Below are positions 54,822 to 64,000 of a stretch of 64,000 nucleotides of DNA, piece after piece. Below the pieces are notes generated by a model, which searched no databases, was not told where the DNA came from, and was given only the letters and a program-made list of their open reading frames with translations. The stretch is from assembly GCA_027450045.1 (NCBI GenBank), contig DAIDKM010000004.1, positions 1-64,000 of the forward strand, in the 5' to 3' direction. The position numbers and the translations under genes were made by a program. Source of the stretch: Paludibacter sp. Lineage in GTDB: Bacteria > Bacteroidota > Bacteroidia > Bacteroidales > Paludibacteraceae. Every line of letters starts with the position of its first letter. Within the stretch, counting starts at the first letter, position 1.

Positions 54822-55868
54822 TTAGTTGTTTTCTGGGCGAAGCTTACGTACTACTGCACCAGCTTGCCACATTTCGCTGTTACGCATTGAAGCTAACTCT
54901 TCTTCCAATTTTACGCGATAGTCTGGTTGGCTGTTCGAGTCGATAGAGCGTTGAGCTTCGTTGCCACAAGCCACTTCCGAATAGAGTTTTTCGAAAACCG
55001 GTTTAGCAGCATCGCGAAATGGCTTCCACCAGTCGAGTGCACCACGTTGTGCCGTGGTGGAGCAGTTAGCATACATCCAATCCATCCCGTTTTCAGCCAC
55101 TAAAGGCATCAACGATTGCGTCAGCTCTTCCACTGTTTCATTGAATGCTTCGGAAGGCGTGTGGCCGTTGGCGCGTAACACATCGTATTGTGCTGCAAAA
55201 ATGCCTTGGATAGCACCCATAAGCGTGCCTCTTTCGCCAGTCAAATCAGAATAAACTTCGCGTTTAAAAGTGGTCTCGAACAGGTATCCTGATCCTACTC
55301 CAATTCCAAGTGCAACAACCCGTTCGTAAGCATGACCTGTGGCATCTTGAAAGATGGCGTACGATGAATTCAGCCCGCGACCTTGCAAAAACATGCGTCG
55401 TAAAGATGTCCCTGATCCTTTGGGTGCAATTAAAATCACGTCAACATCTGCCGGTGGAATGATGTTCGTACGTTCTTTATATGTAATGGCAAAACCATGA
55501 GAGAAATAGAGCGCTTTACCTGCCGTTAAATGCTTTTTTACCAAAGGCCAAACAGCAATTTGAGCTGCATCAGAAAGTAAATATTGAATAATAGTTGCGC
55601 GTTGGCAAGCTTCTTCAATTTCAAACAATGTTTGTCCCGGTACCCAACCGTCAGCAATGGCCTTGTCCCATGTTTTCGAATCTTTACGTTGACCAATAAT
55701 CACATTGAACCCATTGTCGCGCAAATTCATACTTTGTCCTGGGCCTTGCACGCCATATCCAATCACCGCGATGACCTCTTTTTTCAATATTTCCCGTGCT
55801 TTTTCCAAAGGAAATTCCTCGCGGGTAACTACATTTTCGTTGACGCCGCCAAAATTCATTACAGCCAT
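54822..55868 (-). CDS. ilvC: Ketol-acid reductoisomerase IlvC
   Basis: A 348-residue class I enzyme of branched-chain amino-acid synthesis. It rearranges and reduces acetolactate or acetohydroxybutyrate with NADPH and Mg2+. The Rossmann motif VIGYGVQGPGQSMNLRDNG lies near 35-53, RKDSKTWDKA follows, FSHGFAI at 123-129, PKGSGTSLRRMF, then the metal-binding knotted domain with SDLTGERGTLMGAI (Asp, Glu) and AFNETVEELTQSLMPLVAENGM. All are intact. The large acetolactate synthase genes are not nearby; the only neighbour in the same direction is an acyl-ACP thioesterase 65 bases upstream, a known pairing in Bacteroides ilv operons. Confidence 0.96.
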   Translation of the reverse strand: MAVMNFGGVNENVVTREEFPLEKAREILKKEVIAVIGYGVQGPGQSMNLRDNGFNVIIGQRKDSKTWDKAIADGWVPGQTLFEIEEACQRATIIQYLLSDAAQIAVWPLVKKHLTAGKALYFSHGFAITYKERTNIIPPADVDVILIAPKGSGTSLRRMFLQGRGLNSSYAIFQDATGHAYERVVALGIGVGSGYLFETTFKREVYSDLTGERGTLMGAIQGIFAAQYDVLRANGHTPSEAFNETVEELTQSLMPLVAENGMDWMYANCSTTAQRGALDWWKPFRDAAKPVFEKLYSEVACGNEAQRSIDSNSQPDYRVKLEEELASMRNSEMWQAGAVVRKLRPENN

Positions 55869-55933
55869 ATTACTTCGTTTTAAGTTGATAAAAGTATTTA
55901 ACCCCTTCCTTTTCAGGAAAGTTTTGTTTTGAT

Positions 55934-56665
55934 TTAATTTTTAGCCCATTGCAATTGTACTTTGCAAAGCACCTCCTGGTTTTGCCGATTGATTTGAAAC
56001 TGGTCTTTTCCATCGTCATCTTTACGATAAAGAGACACTTCTTCGCCGTAAAACGCCTCATGCAAGAAATTGACATCAAATCGTTTGATCGTATGCTCGG
56101 CATGCCAATCCACAGAGTACTCGTTGAGAACCCATTGTAAATACTTCATGCTGTTGACGTGCTTGTTAAAATCAATATCACTGTATTGGGTCTGACGCGT
56201 ACTGATCAGGTTTCCTTCCACTGATGGCAGTTTGGCCGGCGGTGCAATGGGAATCGGATTTCCGCTAATAAAATGCGATAACGAAGGAATTGCTTCTAAA
56301 TCAATAGGTTTTCGCGTATTTAAATCAATCATTGCCCAGTTGGTCGTGGCATATCCAATCGGGACGTTTTGTTCGTTCCGAAGGATAAAGTTTCGCGTTG
56401 TTGAGGCTCTGCCAATAGTTTCAATCCATGTTTCAATCGTGATTTGCTGATAGATTTTAGGCATCTCAATCATCTCGGTGGCCATTCGGATTAAAACCCA
56501 AGTATGATGATCAGGATGAAGTTCACGAATACCAAATCCGTTGTCATCTGCATTTTTTCCGGCTGCCTGAAGGATGTAATCTCCCAACGATGAAGCAAGA
56601 ATCTGCTCCGTGAAATCACCATCTTGCGGTTGTAGTTGAAATGTATATCGGCCTATTAATCCCAT
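55934..56665 (-). CDS. Acyl-ACP thioesterase
   Basis: A 243-residue double-hotdog thioesterase of the FatA/FatB type that frees fatty acids from acyl carrier protein. Seen are GLIGRYTFQLQPQDGD at the start, HPDHHTWVLIRMATEMIEMPKIYQ, RNFILRNEQNVPIGYATTNWAMIDLNTRKP, and the active-site stretch DIDFNKHVNSMKYLQWVLNEY near 155-175 with the conserved Asn and His. In Bacteroides the same gene lies inside the ilv operon; here it directly precedes ilvC. A -7 box is at 56744-56751. Confidence 0.9.
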   Translation of the reverse strand: MGLIGRYTFQLQPQDGDFTEQILASSLGDYILQAAGKNADDNGFGIRELHPDHHTWVLIRMATEMIEMPKIYQQITIETWIETIGRASTTRNFILRNEQNVPIGYATTNWAMIDLNTRKPIDLEAIPSLSHFISGNPIPIAPPAKLPSVEGNLISTRQTQYSDIDFNKHVNSMKYLQWVLNEYSVDWHAEHTIKRFDVNFLHEAFYGEEVSLYRKDDDGKDQFQINRQNQEVLCKVQLQWAKN

Positions 56666-56743
56666 CGTGACACAATTGCTGTTTCCTTACAATACGATCG
56701 ATTATCGTTGTTCTTGGTTGAAAAATGGAAGCTAATTTCCATG

Positions 56744-56751
56744 CAAAGGTA
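56744..56751 (-). promoter_or_regulatory. -7 box of the thioesterase-ilvC unit
   Basis: TACCTTTG on the minus strand, followed by CATGG, 78 bases before the ATG at 56665. No -33 TTTG at the right spacing. Confidence 0.5.
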
Positions 56752-56802
56752 CACTTTTTTAAGCAAATCGCTTTATTTTGAATCACACTTTTCAACAAAA
56801 CC

Positions 56803-58722
56803 CTATTTTCTTCGTTTTTGAACATGCGATTTGTGATCAGATGGAGAGAATCCTGAACGATTATTTCGTTGTTCATGGATGGATAAAAGTTTATCAATCA
56901 AATCGTTTCTGTTCATACTACGTAAGTCATTCAAAATGGCTTGGTGAAATTCGGGCTTATACCAAAAAAAGAACTTTTGCTGTGCCATTTTTTCATCGGA
57001 GCGCTTCGGCGTTTTCACAGATTCTCCTGTGTACGGATCGATGCCTGAGTAATACATTTCCGTTGACAATGTCATTGGCGTAGGCGTAAAATCCTGCACT
57101 TGTTCCAATTTAAAATGGAGCGATTTGGTTATGACAGCCAATTCGGCCATGTCCATTGTGCTGCATCCTGGATGGCTTGAAATAAAATAGGGAATAAGTT
57201 GTTGTTTCAAATTGGCTTCGCGGTTGATGCGCTCAAATTGTTGCTGAAACTGTTTGAATAAAGCAAACGAAGGTTTACGCATAAGCGTCAACACCTTGTC
57301 CGATGTGTGTTCGGGCGCCACCTTCAATCGACCTGAAACGTGGTGTTGAATCACTTCCCGCGTATAATCCGCGAGGCTTTGATCTACTTCGGAATCGCCA
57401 CTTTGTTGAAGAAGTAAGTCGTAACGGATTCCGCTGCCGATAAAACTTTTTTTGATGTATGGCAAACGATCAACTGCACCGTAAAGTCGCGTCATCCGGG
57501 AATGATCGCGTTGCAGGTTCTTGCAGATGGCAGGAAAGATGCATGAAGGACGTTTGCACGATAGGCACATCGTTTGGTTTGAGCCCCGCAGTCCGTACAT
57601 ATTTGCCGATGGCCCGCCCAAATCGGTGAGGATGCCTTTGAAGTCGGGCAACGTACTGATTTGTTCGATTTCTTGCAGAATAGACTTTTCAGAACGTGAT
57701 AACACCTGTTTCCCTTGATGCATGGAGATTGTACAAAAAGAACAACCGCCAAAGCAACCCCGATGCGTATTAATCGAAAAACGAATCATATCGTAGGCAG
57801 GAATCCGCTTATCCCGATATTTTGGATGTGGTAGTCTCGTGTATGGTAATTCATAGGTTGCATCAATCTCTTCTTGTGACCATGTTACGTAAGGTGGATT
57901 AACCACTACCACCTGATTATTATATCGTTGAGTCAGTCGCGCCGCTACCATTTTATTCGATTCCTCTTCGATAATCCTGAAATTATGTGCTGATTTTCGT
58001 TTGTCAGCAACGCATTCTTCATGAGAATGGAGTGCAATCGTTTCACTTTCCAATGTCGCGATTTCTTCTTTAAGCGGGATTACGAATGCAGTTTGAGGAA
58101 TGGTTTGAAGGCTGTGTATAGACTGGTTATTGTTAAGTGATCGGGCAATTTCAAGGATGGATTTCTCTCCCATGCCATAGACTAACATATCAGCTTTGCT
58201 ATCGAGCAAAATACTTTTTTTTAGCTGATCCGACCAATAATCATAGTGAGTAAAGCGGCGCATCGATGCTTCGATGCCTCCAATAATTACGGGGACTTCG
58301 GGGAACAGTTGTTTCAAAATATTGGAATAGGCCACAGTCGTGTAGTCAGGCCGAAAGCCGGCTACTCCGCCCGGGGTGTAAGCATCATTAGAACGAAGTC
58401 TTTTATTGGCTGTGTAATGATTAACCATGGAATCCATGCAACCGGCTGAAATGCCAAAAAAGAGACGTGGAATTCCCAACTTCTTAAAGTCTCGAAGGTC
58501 ATCTCTCCAATTAGGCTGTGGCACTATAGCCACCCGCAATCCTTCAGCTTCCAATGTACGACCTATCACTGCAGTTCCAAACGAAGGGTGATCCACATAG
58601 GCATCGCCCGAGAAAAGAATGACATCCAACGTATTCCAACCTCGCTGTTCTACCTCTTTTTTTGTTGTGGGGAGCCAAGTGGCATGTAAAGTTTTTTGCA
58701 ACAACGGATTCATTGCGTGCAT
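56803..58722 (-). CDS. YgiQ-family radical SAM protein
   Basis: A 639-residue radical SAM enzyme. The N-terminal third (VILFSGDAYVDHPSFGTAVIGRTLEAEGLRVAIVPQP in parts) looks like a B12-binding-type Rossmann domain. The [4Fe-4S] motif is CFGGCSFC with Cys323, Cys327 and Cys330, followed by SRSEKSILQEIEQI and a Cys-rich segment (CLSCKRPSCIFPAICKNL) that may hold a second metal site. KVAPEHTSDKVL and YFISSHPGC are family blocks. The reaction of YgiQ proteins is not established. The basic C-terminal tail ends QKRRK. It follows the queA stop by 27 bases in reverse order, i.e. it is downstream of queA and probably co-transcribed. The ATG at 58713 is an alternative start. Confidence 0.9.
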   Translation of the reverse strand: MHAMNPLLQKTLHATWLPTTKKEVEQRGWNTLDVILFSGDAYVDHPSFGTAVIGRTLEAEGLRVAIVPQPNWRDDLRDFKKLGIPRLFFGISAGCMDSMVNHYTANKRLRSNDAYTPGGVAGFRPDYTTVAYSNILKQLFPEVPVIIGGIEASMRRFTHYDYWSDQLKKSILLDSKADMLVYGMGEKSILEIARSLNNNQSIHSLQTIPQTAFVIPLKEEIATLESETIALHSHEECVADKRKSAHNFRIIEEESNKMVAARLTQRYNNQVVVVNPPYVTWSQEEIDATYELPYTRLPHPKYRDKRIPAYDMIRFSINTHRGCFGGCSFCTISMHQGKQVLSRSEKSILQEIEQISTLPDFKGILTDLGGPSANMYGLRGSNQTMCLSCKRPSCIFPAICKNLQRDHSRMTRLYGAVDRLPYIKKSFIGSGIRYDLLLQQSGDSEVDQSLADYTREVIQHHVSGRLKVAPEHTSDKVLTLMRKPSFALFKQFQQQFERINREANLKQQLIPYFISSHPGCSTMDMAELAVITKSLHFKLEQVQDFTPTPMTLSTEMYYSGIDPYTGESVKTPKRSDEKMAQQKFFFWYKPEFHQAILNDLRSMNRNDLIDKLLSIHEQRNNRSGFSPSDHKSHVQKRRK

Positions 58723-58749
58723 ATTCTCTGGTAATATGCACTTTGTTTA

Positions 58750-59799
58750 TTAAATAATTAACATGGCATCGCCATAAATTCCGAATCGATATCCTTCGTC
58801 AATGGCTATTTGATAGGTTTTCATTACTTGATCGTATCCACCAAAAGCGCAAGTGGCCATAAGTAGCGGAGAATATGGAAGATGTAAATTTGCAATAAGG
58901 CTGTCCGTGACGCCAAAATCATACGGGGGAAAAATGAATTTATTCGTCCATCCGTCAAAAGGTTTTATTGTGCCGTTGGTACAGGCACATGTCTCAATGG
59001 CACGCATCACGGTTGTTCCGACTGCACAAACGTTTCGATTCATCTCTTTCGCACGGTTCACAATATCAGCCGTATCAGGAGTTACCAACATCTGCTCGGA
59101 ATCCATTTTGTTTTTTGTCAGATCTTCCACATCAATGTCGCGGTAGTTGCATAGTCCTGCATGTAACGTGAGAAAAGCAAAATTAACGCCTAATATCTCA
59201 AGCCGTTTCATCAACTCGCGGCTAAAATGCAAGCCTGCTGTGGGCGACACAACAGCACCTTCATTACGTGCAAAAATAGTTTGGTAGCGATTGGCATCTT
59301 CCGGCTCTACATTGCGCGGAATAAAGCGGGGCAGCGGCGTTTCTCCCAATGCGTAAAGTGTTTTGCGAAATTCTTCATATTCACCATCATACAAAAAACG
59401 AACAGTACGTCCCCGTGATGTCGTATTGTCGATTACTTCGGCCACTAATTCATTGTTTTGCCCAAAATAGAGTTTGTTGCCTACACGTATTTTGCGAGCA
59501 GGATCGACCAACACGTCCCACATACGAAGGTTATGATTCAACTCGCGAAGTAAAAAAACTTCAATTTTAGCATCTGAATTGTCTTTGGTACCGTATAACC
59601 GAGCCGGGAAGACACGCGTGTCGTTAAAAACAAACACATCTTGATCGTTGTAATAAGAGAGGATGTCTGTAAAATAGCGATGTTCAATTTCCCCTGTTTT
59701 GCGGTGGAGAACAAGAAGGCGAGATTCGTCTCTGTGTTTGGTTGGATAAAGAGCGATAAGTTCGTCGGGTAGTTTGAATTTGAACTGGGAAAGCTTCAT
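58750..59799 (-). CDS. queA: S-adenosylmethionine:tRNA ribosyltransferase-isomerase QueA
   Basis: A 349-residue enzyme that transfers and isomerises the ribosyl part of SAM onto 7-aminomethyl-7-deazaguanine in tRNA, forming epoxyqueuosine. Family blocks are present in order: [30 protein letters not shown] (read in parts), [76 protein letters not shown] and [10 protein letters not shown] near 260. Length is normal. A -7 box at 59852-59859 is its probable promoter. Confidence 0.96.
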   Translation of the reverse strand: MKLSQFKFKLPDELIALYPTKHRDESRLLVLHRKTGEIEHRYFTDILSYYNDQDVFVFNDTRVFPARLYGTKDNSDAKIEVFLLRELNHNLRMWDVLVDPARKIRVGNKLYFGQNNELVAEVIDNTTSRGRTVRFLYDGEYEEFRKTLYALGETPLPRFIPRNVEPEDANRYQTIFARNEGAVVSPTAGLHFSRELMKRLEILGVNFAFLTLHAGLCNYRDIDVEDLTKNKMDSEQMLVTPDTADIVNRAKEMNRNVCAVGTTVMRAIETCACTNGTIKPFDGWTNKFIFPPYDFGVTDSLIANLHLPYSPLLMATCAFGGYDQVMKTYQIAIDEGYRFGIYGDAMLII

Positions 59800-59851
59800 A
59801 ATATGAATAAGTTAGATAATAAAGAATCTCGCGATTATTAATTAAGCCTGT

Positions 59852-59859
59852 CAAAGATA
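59852..59859 (-). promoter_or_regulatory. -7 box of queA
   Basis: TATCTTTG on the minus strand, 53 bases before the ATG at 59799. At the -33 position only a weak CTG (59880-59882) is seen. Confidence 0.45.
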
Positions 59860-59993
59860 ATGGGTAGTGCCAAAAAAATCAGATTACATATAGGCAAATT
59901 GTGTGCAAAAGTACACTTTGCGGATAGGCAAAGTCAATAGATGGACGGTTAAATTACCGTAACATTTAATTGACAATGTAATAAAACGACGAT

Positions 59994-60689
59994 TTAAGGC
60001 TCCTTTTGTGGTAATTTAAGGAGCTGCTCGAAAGCTTCCAGCGTCATACATTGATTAATTGTGCAATCGCCGATACGGGTCCGTGTAAGTGCAGTGAGGT
60101 GAGCTCCACTGCCAAGTGCTTGACCAATGTCACGGGCTAATGCCCGAATGTAAGTCCCTTTACTACAAACGATACGCAGCTTTAGCGTAGGTAATTGAAA
60201 TGATAGTATTTCTAGTTCCTCAATTACTAAGATTTTGGAAGCCAACTCCACCTCAGCCCCTTTGCGTGCATATTCGTAAGCTCGTTTCCCCTCCACTTTC
60301 ACGGCTGAATATACAGGTGGAATTTGTTCTATCGTGCCGATGAATTTTTGCAAACGCTCTTCCACCAATTCACGGGTAATGTGGTTTGTTGAAAATTCTT
60401 CGTCGATCTCAGTTTCAAGATCAAATGATGGTGTTGTGGCTCCAAGAAAAAGCGTTGCCACATATTCTTTAGTTTGATATTGAAATGTTTCGATTTTCTT
60501 TGTGGCGCGCCCTGTGCAAACAATCAACACGCCAGTAGCCAATGGATCGAGCGTTCCTGCGTGTCCTACTTTTATTTTCTTAATATTTAATTGTTTACTG
60601 ATCAGCCAACGCACTTTATTTACCAAACTAAAAGAAGTCCAGTGCAGAGGTTTGTCAAAATAAAGAACTTCTCCTTCGATAAAATCCAT
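59994..60689 (-). CDS. truB: tRNA pseudouridine(55) synthase TruB
   Basis: The ATG at 60689 is preferred over a TTG at 60710, because relatives begin with an FxEGEVLxFxKPLxWTSF block, here [20 protein letters not shown]. The 231-residue enzyme converts U55 of tRNA to pseudouridine. The catalytic Asp48 is in [48 protein letters not shown] and [15 protein letters not shown] are intact. It starts 34 bases after the uppP stop (60723), in one operon with uppP and the DUF3098 gene. Confidence 0.96.
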   Translation of the reverse strand: MDFIEGEVLYFDKPLHWTSFSLVNKVRWLISKQLNIKKIKVGHAGTLDPLATGVLIVCTGRATKKIETFQYQTKEYVATLFLGATTPSFDLETEIDEEFSTNHITRELVEERLQKFIGTIEQIPPVYSAVKVEGKRAYEYARKGAEVELASKILVIEELEILSFQLPTLKLRIVCSKGTYIRALARDIGQALGSGAHLTALTRTRIGDCTINQCMTLEAFEQLLKLPQKEP

Positions 60690-60722
60690 GTAAAAAGGGA
60701 TCGTGCCCAAATAGCGCTGTTT

Positions 60723-61526
60723 TTAAAAATCGACGTGAACGTGCATTAATAGCAATACAATGATAATGAAGCCAAAAACGATGCGATAGTATCCAAAAAA
60801 TTTGAATCCATGTTTGGTCAAGTAAGCAATAAATCCCTTTATAGCAAAAATAGCGACTACAAAACCGATGAAATTCCCTGCAGCAAGAACAACGATGTTG
60901 TGATGTGTCAGAATTTCAGGAGTTTTTCGGTACGCATCCCATAAACTTACAACAAAGGCGCCTGCTAAAGTTGGCACTCCTAAGAAAAATGAAAATTCTG
61001 CAGCAGCTTTGCGGGTCAATTTTTGTTGCATGCCACCAATGATGGTTGCACCACTTCGACTCAATCCCGGCAACACAACGGATAGAATTTGGTAAACCCC
61101 AATAATCCATGCCTTTTTGTTTGGAATTTCTTCTTCTTTGTCAATGGTCGGATTCTTAAACCATTTGTCAACAAATAAAAGAACGAATCCGCCGGCAAAC
61201 ATAGTAAATGCCACGACTAAAGGCGTTTGTATAGCTTCGTCAATGTAGCTTTTTAGCAAAAGGCCTACCACGGCTGAAGGGATTAAGGCATAAAGAAGTT
61301 TCAGGTAAAAATGCCAACTTCTGAAATCGATAAACTTTCGCCAGTAAACGACAATAACCGATAAAATAGTTCCAAACTGAATGTTTTCAATAAACAATTT
61401 GGTAAAGTCGCTTTTTTCAATATTCATAAAGGCTGAAGCCAAAGCCATGTGGCCTGTTGATGAAATGGGTAAAAATTCCGTAAGGCCTTCGATGACCGAC
61501 AGTACTAAAGTGTGTAGCCAGGTCAT
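60723..61526 (-). CDS. uppP: Undecaprenyl-diphosphatase UppP (BacA)
   Basis: A 267-residue polytopic membrane enzyme that dephosphorylates undecaprenyl diphosphate, recycling the lipid carrier of peptidoglycan and glycan synthesis. The EGLTEFLPISSTGH motif at 13-26 (Glu13, Glu17, His26) and PGLSRSGATI near 165 are the two signature sites. Around eight hydrophobic helices are visible. Its start codon overlaps the stop of the DUF3098 gene by four bases (ATGA), indicating translational coupling. Confidence 0.96.
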   Translation of the reverse strand: MTWLHTLVLSVIEGLTEFLPISSTGHMALASAFMNIEKSDFTKLFIENIQFGTILSVIVVYWRKFIDFRSWHFYLKLLYALIPSAVVGLLLKSYIDEAIQTPLVVAFTMFAGGFVLLFVDKWFKNPTIDKEEEIPNKKAWIIGVYQILSVVLPGLSRSGATIIGGMQQKLTRKAAAEFSFFLGVPTLAGAFVVSLWDAYRKTPEILTHHNIVVLAAGNFIGFVVAIFAIKGFIAYLTKHGFKFFGYYRIVFGFIIIVLLLMHVHVDF

Positions 61527-61798
61527 TTAGTCACCTCCTTTTTATTACGCCACATGATGGCTACAAACATGAATAAAAATCCGAATAATGAAATCATCGG
61601 GCCAACGGTAATGCGGCGAGTGCTGAAAATTCTAGGATTGAAAACACTGCCCGAATTGCTACCTGTCATCAATAAAAATCCGGTAACGATTAACACGATG
61701 GAGATACCTATCAATATCCAATTGATTTTGCCGAGAGCAAAGTCTCGTTGATTTTGAATCTCCTCTTTTACTACATCTGGCTTGGCGTTCTTTTTCAT
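61523..61798 (-). CDS. DUF3098 small membrane protein
   Basis: A 91-residue protein with two membrane helices (INWILIGISIVLIVTGFLLM, then ISLFGFLFMFVAIMW) separated by the short conserved FNPRIFSTRRITVGP loop, the hallmark of DUF3098. The N-terminus is basic and cytosolic. Function is unknown, but it is nearly always found between ftsX and uppP in Bacteroidota, as here, which hints at a link with the division site or envelope synthesis. Confidence 0.9.
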   Translation of the reverse strand: MKKNAKPDVVKEEIQNQRDFALGKINWILIGISIVLIVTGFLLMTGSNSGSVFNPRIFSTRRITVGPMISLFGFLFMFVAIMWRNKKEVTK

Positions 61799-61831
61799 TG
61801 GAGGGTGTTTAATGTGTATAAAAGTCTTTTT

Positions 61832-62710
61832 CTAAATGTAATACATGTCGTTGGCTTTCATTCTTATATAGCGGTTCACGGCAAACAGGGCAGCCAAAAA
61901 ACTGATGATCAACCCAAATAAAATCACCACACCGCTTACCATAAGCGCTATACGAAGATGGTACAGATCAAAGTTGGTACCTAAGGCAATTTGAACGTAG
62001 TAAACTGAAATTCCCAGCAAAATTAATGCAATGACAGCGGCAATAAGTCCATTCCACAAATAACGCCACACAAAAGCGCGACGAATAAACCATGCCCGTG
62101 CGCCTACCAAACGCATTGTGTTGATGACAAATCGTTTGGAGTAAATGCTGAGACGTATGGTGTTGTTTAATAAAACAATTGAAATAAAAATAAGAATTGC
62201 TGCAATTCCTATCAAAAAATAGCCTGTTTTTTTTAGATTATCGTTCACTAAGCGGATAATGTCTTTTTGATAAATAACTTGTTTCACACCGGCATACTGT
62301 TTTAGACTCTTTTCAATATGCGACACACTGTCTGTATTGGCATACGCCGAAGTGAGTTTCACTTCAAACGATGCTAACAACGGATTATAGCCCAAGAAGT
62401 CGGCAGGGTTTTCCCCCAAGTCGCGAATGTGATCTTTAAGCGCTTGCTCCTTGCTGATGTAATCGTACGATTTCACGCCGGGTGTTGCTTGAATGAGTCG
62501 TTGAATGATTTGTAATTTGGCAGGTGCAATGCTATCCTGAAGCACAACAGACATGTTTACATTCTCTTTCACGTAGTTAGACATTTCATTGCCGATAATC
62601 ATCAACAATGAAATGAGGCCAATCAAAAATAGCACAAATGAAATACTTATTGTTGAGATAAAATGCAAATTAAAAAACAGCTTCTTCCGCCTTTTTTCGT
62701 GATGTGACAT
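61832..62710 (-). CDS. ftsX: Cell-division permease-like protein FtsX
   Basis: A 292-residue membrane protein that, with the ATPase FtsE, controls peptidoglycan hydrolases at the division septum. One membrane helix near 17-38 is followed by an extracytoplasmic loop (about 45-165) with SKEQALKDHIRDLGENP and a FLGYNPLLASFEV stretch, then three helices in the C-terminal FtsX domain (ILIFISIVLLNNTIRLSIYSKR, the RLVGARAWFIRRAFV block). ftsE is not adjacent, as is common in Bacteroidota. It starts the run ftsX-DUF3098-uppP-truB. Confidence 0.93.
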   Translation of the reverse strand: MSHHEKRRKKLFFNLHFISTISISFVLFLIGLISLLMIIGNEMSNYVKENVNMSVVLQDSIAPAKLQIIQRLIQATPGVKSYDYISKEQALKDHIRDLGENPADFLGYNPLLASFEVKLTSAYANTDSVSHIEKSLKQYAGVKQVIYQKDIIRLVNDNLKKTGYFLIGIAAILIFISIVLLNNTIRLSIYSKRFVINTMRLVGARAWFIRRAFVWRYLWNGLIAAVIALILLGISVYYVQIALGTNFDLYHLRIALMVSGVVILFGLIISFLAALFAVNRYIRMKANDMYYI

Positions 62711-62786
62711 GGGCTTCCCGTTTACGTTTAAAAAGTCTGTAAATCCTGCAAAGTGGTTATGCGCGGCGTTTCTTTCTTTTTGTTTG

Positions 62787-62794
62787 CAAAGATA
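62787..62794 (-). promoter_or_regulatory. -7 box of the ftsX operon
   Basis: TATCTTTG on the minus strand, 76 bases before the ATG at 62710, with no clear -33 TTTG. Confidence 0.45.
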
Positions 62795-62832
62795 ACGCTT
62801 TCTGTCGTTTGTTTACTTCTCTGTTTCTCAAA

Positions 62833-64000
62833 TCATTTTTTGATGTCTATTTTCTTTTTCCGGTATTTTTTGAATAACAAAAGTAATCCACCCAAAACAA
62901 AGATAATCAACAAAATGGATGCAATCAGCGATAAAGTTTTTCCGAGCGAATACGATGTCGGGTCAAATCGGAATGTTACCTGATATTGCCCTGGTTTTAG
63001 TACCATTGCTCTCAACAAATAATTGGCTTCAAAGAAAGGAGCTTCTTCTCCGTTTATGAAAGCATGCCATCCTTTTGGGTAGTAAATTTCAGAAAAGACT
63101 GCGATTTGCGGGCTTTTCGACTGAAAATTATAGATCAACTTGTTCGGTTCATATTGTTGCAACGTAAGGGTCGCGGTAGTGTCGCTCCCAAAAGAGGCTG
63201 GCAACGTTGCTGCAACAGCTTGAGTAACGACAACTTCGTGTTTTGTATCAATTTGACCGATTTTTTGCAGTGCCATAGCTTGTGTCGCTACCGGAACGAT
63301 TTTTTGCACCAACCATTGACTGCCGTTAGCATACGGATTGAGTACCGGAGGCGCCTGCGGATCGTAGATGAGATATTTCATATCAAGCATGTTCAAAACG
63401 ACCTGTTTTGCTAGAGGTTGCTGAATATCCGCAACTGATTTGGCCTGTTTGAAGGTACTAAAAATAGAATCAATTTCGGGGATAAGCTGAGCATCAATCA
63501 CATCTTGATACGAACGTAATTTTGCGCCATGATACCCGCCAATACTTTTATGAAAATAGGAGGTAGAGGCATCATTAAATGGGCTGACTGCTAAATTCAA
63601 CACCCGATAATATGAACGATCTTGAAGAATATCTTTGTCGGCAACACTCGGCTTAATGTCTGCAGCCGCAGTCTTTGATTCAAAATTACTGTCGTTTAAA
63701 TAGCGTTTTGCTACCGGATACATATCTATCAGGATAAGAAACCCTAAGATTAAATAGAGTGGTAACGGTTTGATTTTTTTCTTGATAAAAAGCCAAAGCG
63801 TGGCTGCTGCCAACAAAATGAAAATGAGCGACCGGAATGCATCGGCACGCAATAACGCTTCTCGGTCGATAGGCAAGGTGTTTTGCAAAAAGGCATAGTC
63901 TCCTGTGAACTGGCTATCGGATGGCGAAATAAAGTTTCCGGCAAGTGATGGAATAAGAGCAAACAGCAAGCTTAATCCACCGGTGATTCCCAACGCCCAA
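62833..64000 (-). CDS. YfhO-like membrane protein, C-terminal part (5' end cut by window edge)
   Basis: The frame is open through the right window edge; about 389 codons are visible and the start lies beyond base 64000. Hydrophobic helices occur near the visible start (LLFALIPSLAGNF), at AFRSLIFILLAAATLWLFI, PLYLILGFLILIDMYPVAK, and at the C-terminus (TLSLIASILLIIFVLGGLLLLF), followed by a Lys-rich end. Between them is a large extracytoplasmic part with the block EIYYPKGWHAFINGEEAP and LKPGQYQVTFRFDP, typical of the C-terminus of YfhO-family proteins, which are linked to glycosylation of envelope polymers. Substrate unknown. Confidence 0.8.
   Translation of the reverse strand, partial: WALGITGGLSLLFALIPSLAGNFISPSDSQFTGDYAFLQNTLPIDREALLRADAFRSLIFILLAAATLWLFIKKKIKPLPLYLILGFLILIDMYPVAKRYLNDSNFESKTAAADIKPSVADKDILQDRSYYRVLNLAVSPFNDASTSYFHKSIGGYHGAKLRSYQDVIDAQLIPEIDSIFSTFKQAKSVADIQQPLAKQVVLNMLDMKYLIYDPQAPPVLNPYANGSQWLVQKIVPVATQAMALQKIGQIDTKHEVVVTQAVAATLPASFGSDTTATLTLQQYEPNKLIYNFQSKSPQIAVFSEIYYPKGWHAFINGEEAPFFEANYLLRAMVLKPGQYQVTFRFDPTSYSLGKTLSLIASILLIIFVLGGLLLLFKKYRKKKIDIKK

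Overview
The window looks like a chromosomal segment of a glycan-degrading Bacteroidota bacterium, most like a Bacteroidales relative of Paludibacter or Dysgonomonas. The signs are two SusC/SusD outer-membrane pairs, lipoprotein glycan-binding proteins, a type IX secretion (T9SS) sorting domain, a GldG protein, promoters of the Bacteroides type (TTG-N20-TAnnTTTG), and conserved runs such as ftsX-DUF3098-uppP-truB-queA and acyl-ACP thioesterase-ilvC. Almost every gene is on the minus strand. The only plus-strand genes lie between about 20.8 and 26.6 kb.

Region 1 (1-18.2 kb) is a polysaccharide utilisation locus (PUL) aimed at beta-mannan or glucomannan. One operon encodes SusC, SusD and two TIG-domain surface glycan-binding lipoproteins (17607 down to 10156) and ends at a strong terminator. 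A separate gene encodes a CBM-GH26 mannanase with a T9SS C-terminal signal. A third unit (7578 down to 1) encodes a clan-A glycosidase lipoprotein, GH31, GH5, GH26 and a GH130 mannosyl-glucose phosphorylase cut by the left window edge. Region 2 (18.9-26.6 kb) is unrelated to sugars: an unknown protein, an AraC/GyrI-type regulator split by a frameshift, a 42-bp tandem-repeat ORF, a single-chain restriction-modification enzyme and a DEAD-box helicase. Region 3 (26.7-44.1 kb) is a second PUL: SusC, SusD, a SusE-position lipoprotein, GH31, GH5, GH2, a SASA-family acetyl-esterase, a GH5_7-type mannanase, and an AraC-type regulator upstream.

Region 4 (44.1-64 kb) is mostly housekeeping: gldG, an XRE-cupin regulator, rmlD/C/A, a KdsC-like phosphatase, tRNA-Gln, a CPA2 antiporter, a GH57-family protein, a GNAT-like protein, ilvC, an acyl-ACP thioesterase, a YgiQ radical SAM protein, queA, truB, uppP, a DUF3098 protein, ftsX and the end of a YfhO-like membrane protein.

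The two PULs appear to be wired together. Three transcription units (starting at 7578, 17607 and 42486) have the same promoter architecture: two GTAC/GTAT half-sites exactly 21 bp apart around a conserved TTTGCTAA core. The proximal half-site abuts the -33 box, and a TAnnTTTG -7 box follows 20 bp later. This is the geometry of AraC-type activation, and the AraC-family gene at 43170-44054 sits beside one of the sites. Surface mannanases (GH26, GH5_7) and a deacetylase would open the polymer, SusC/D and the binding lipoproteins would import it, and GH31, GH2, GH5 and GH130 would finish the oligosaccharides. The expected epimerase and inner-membrane transporter are not in the window.
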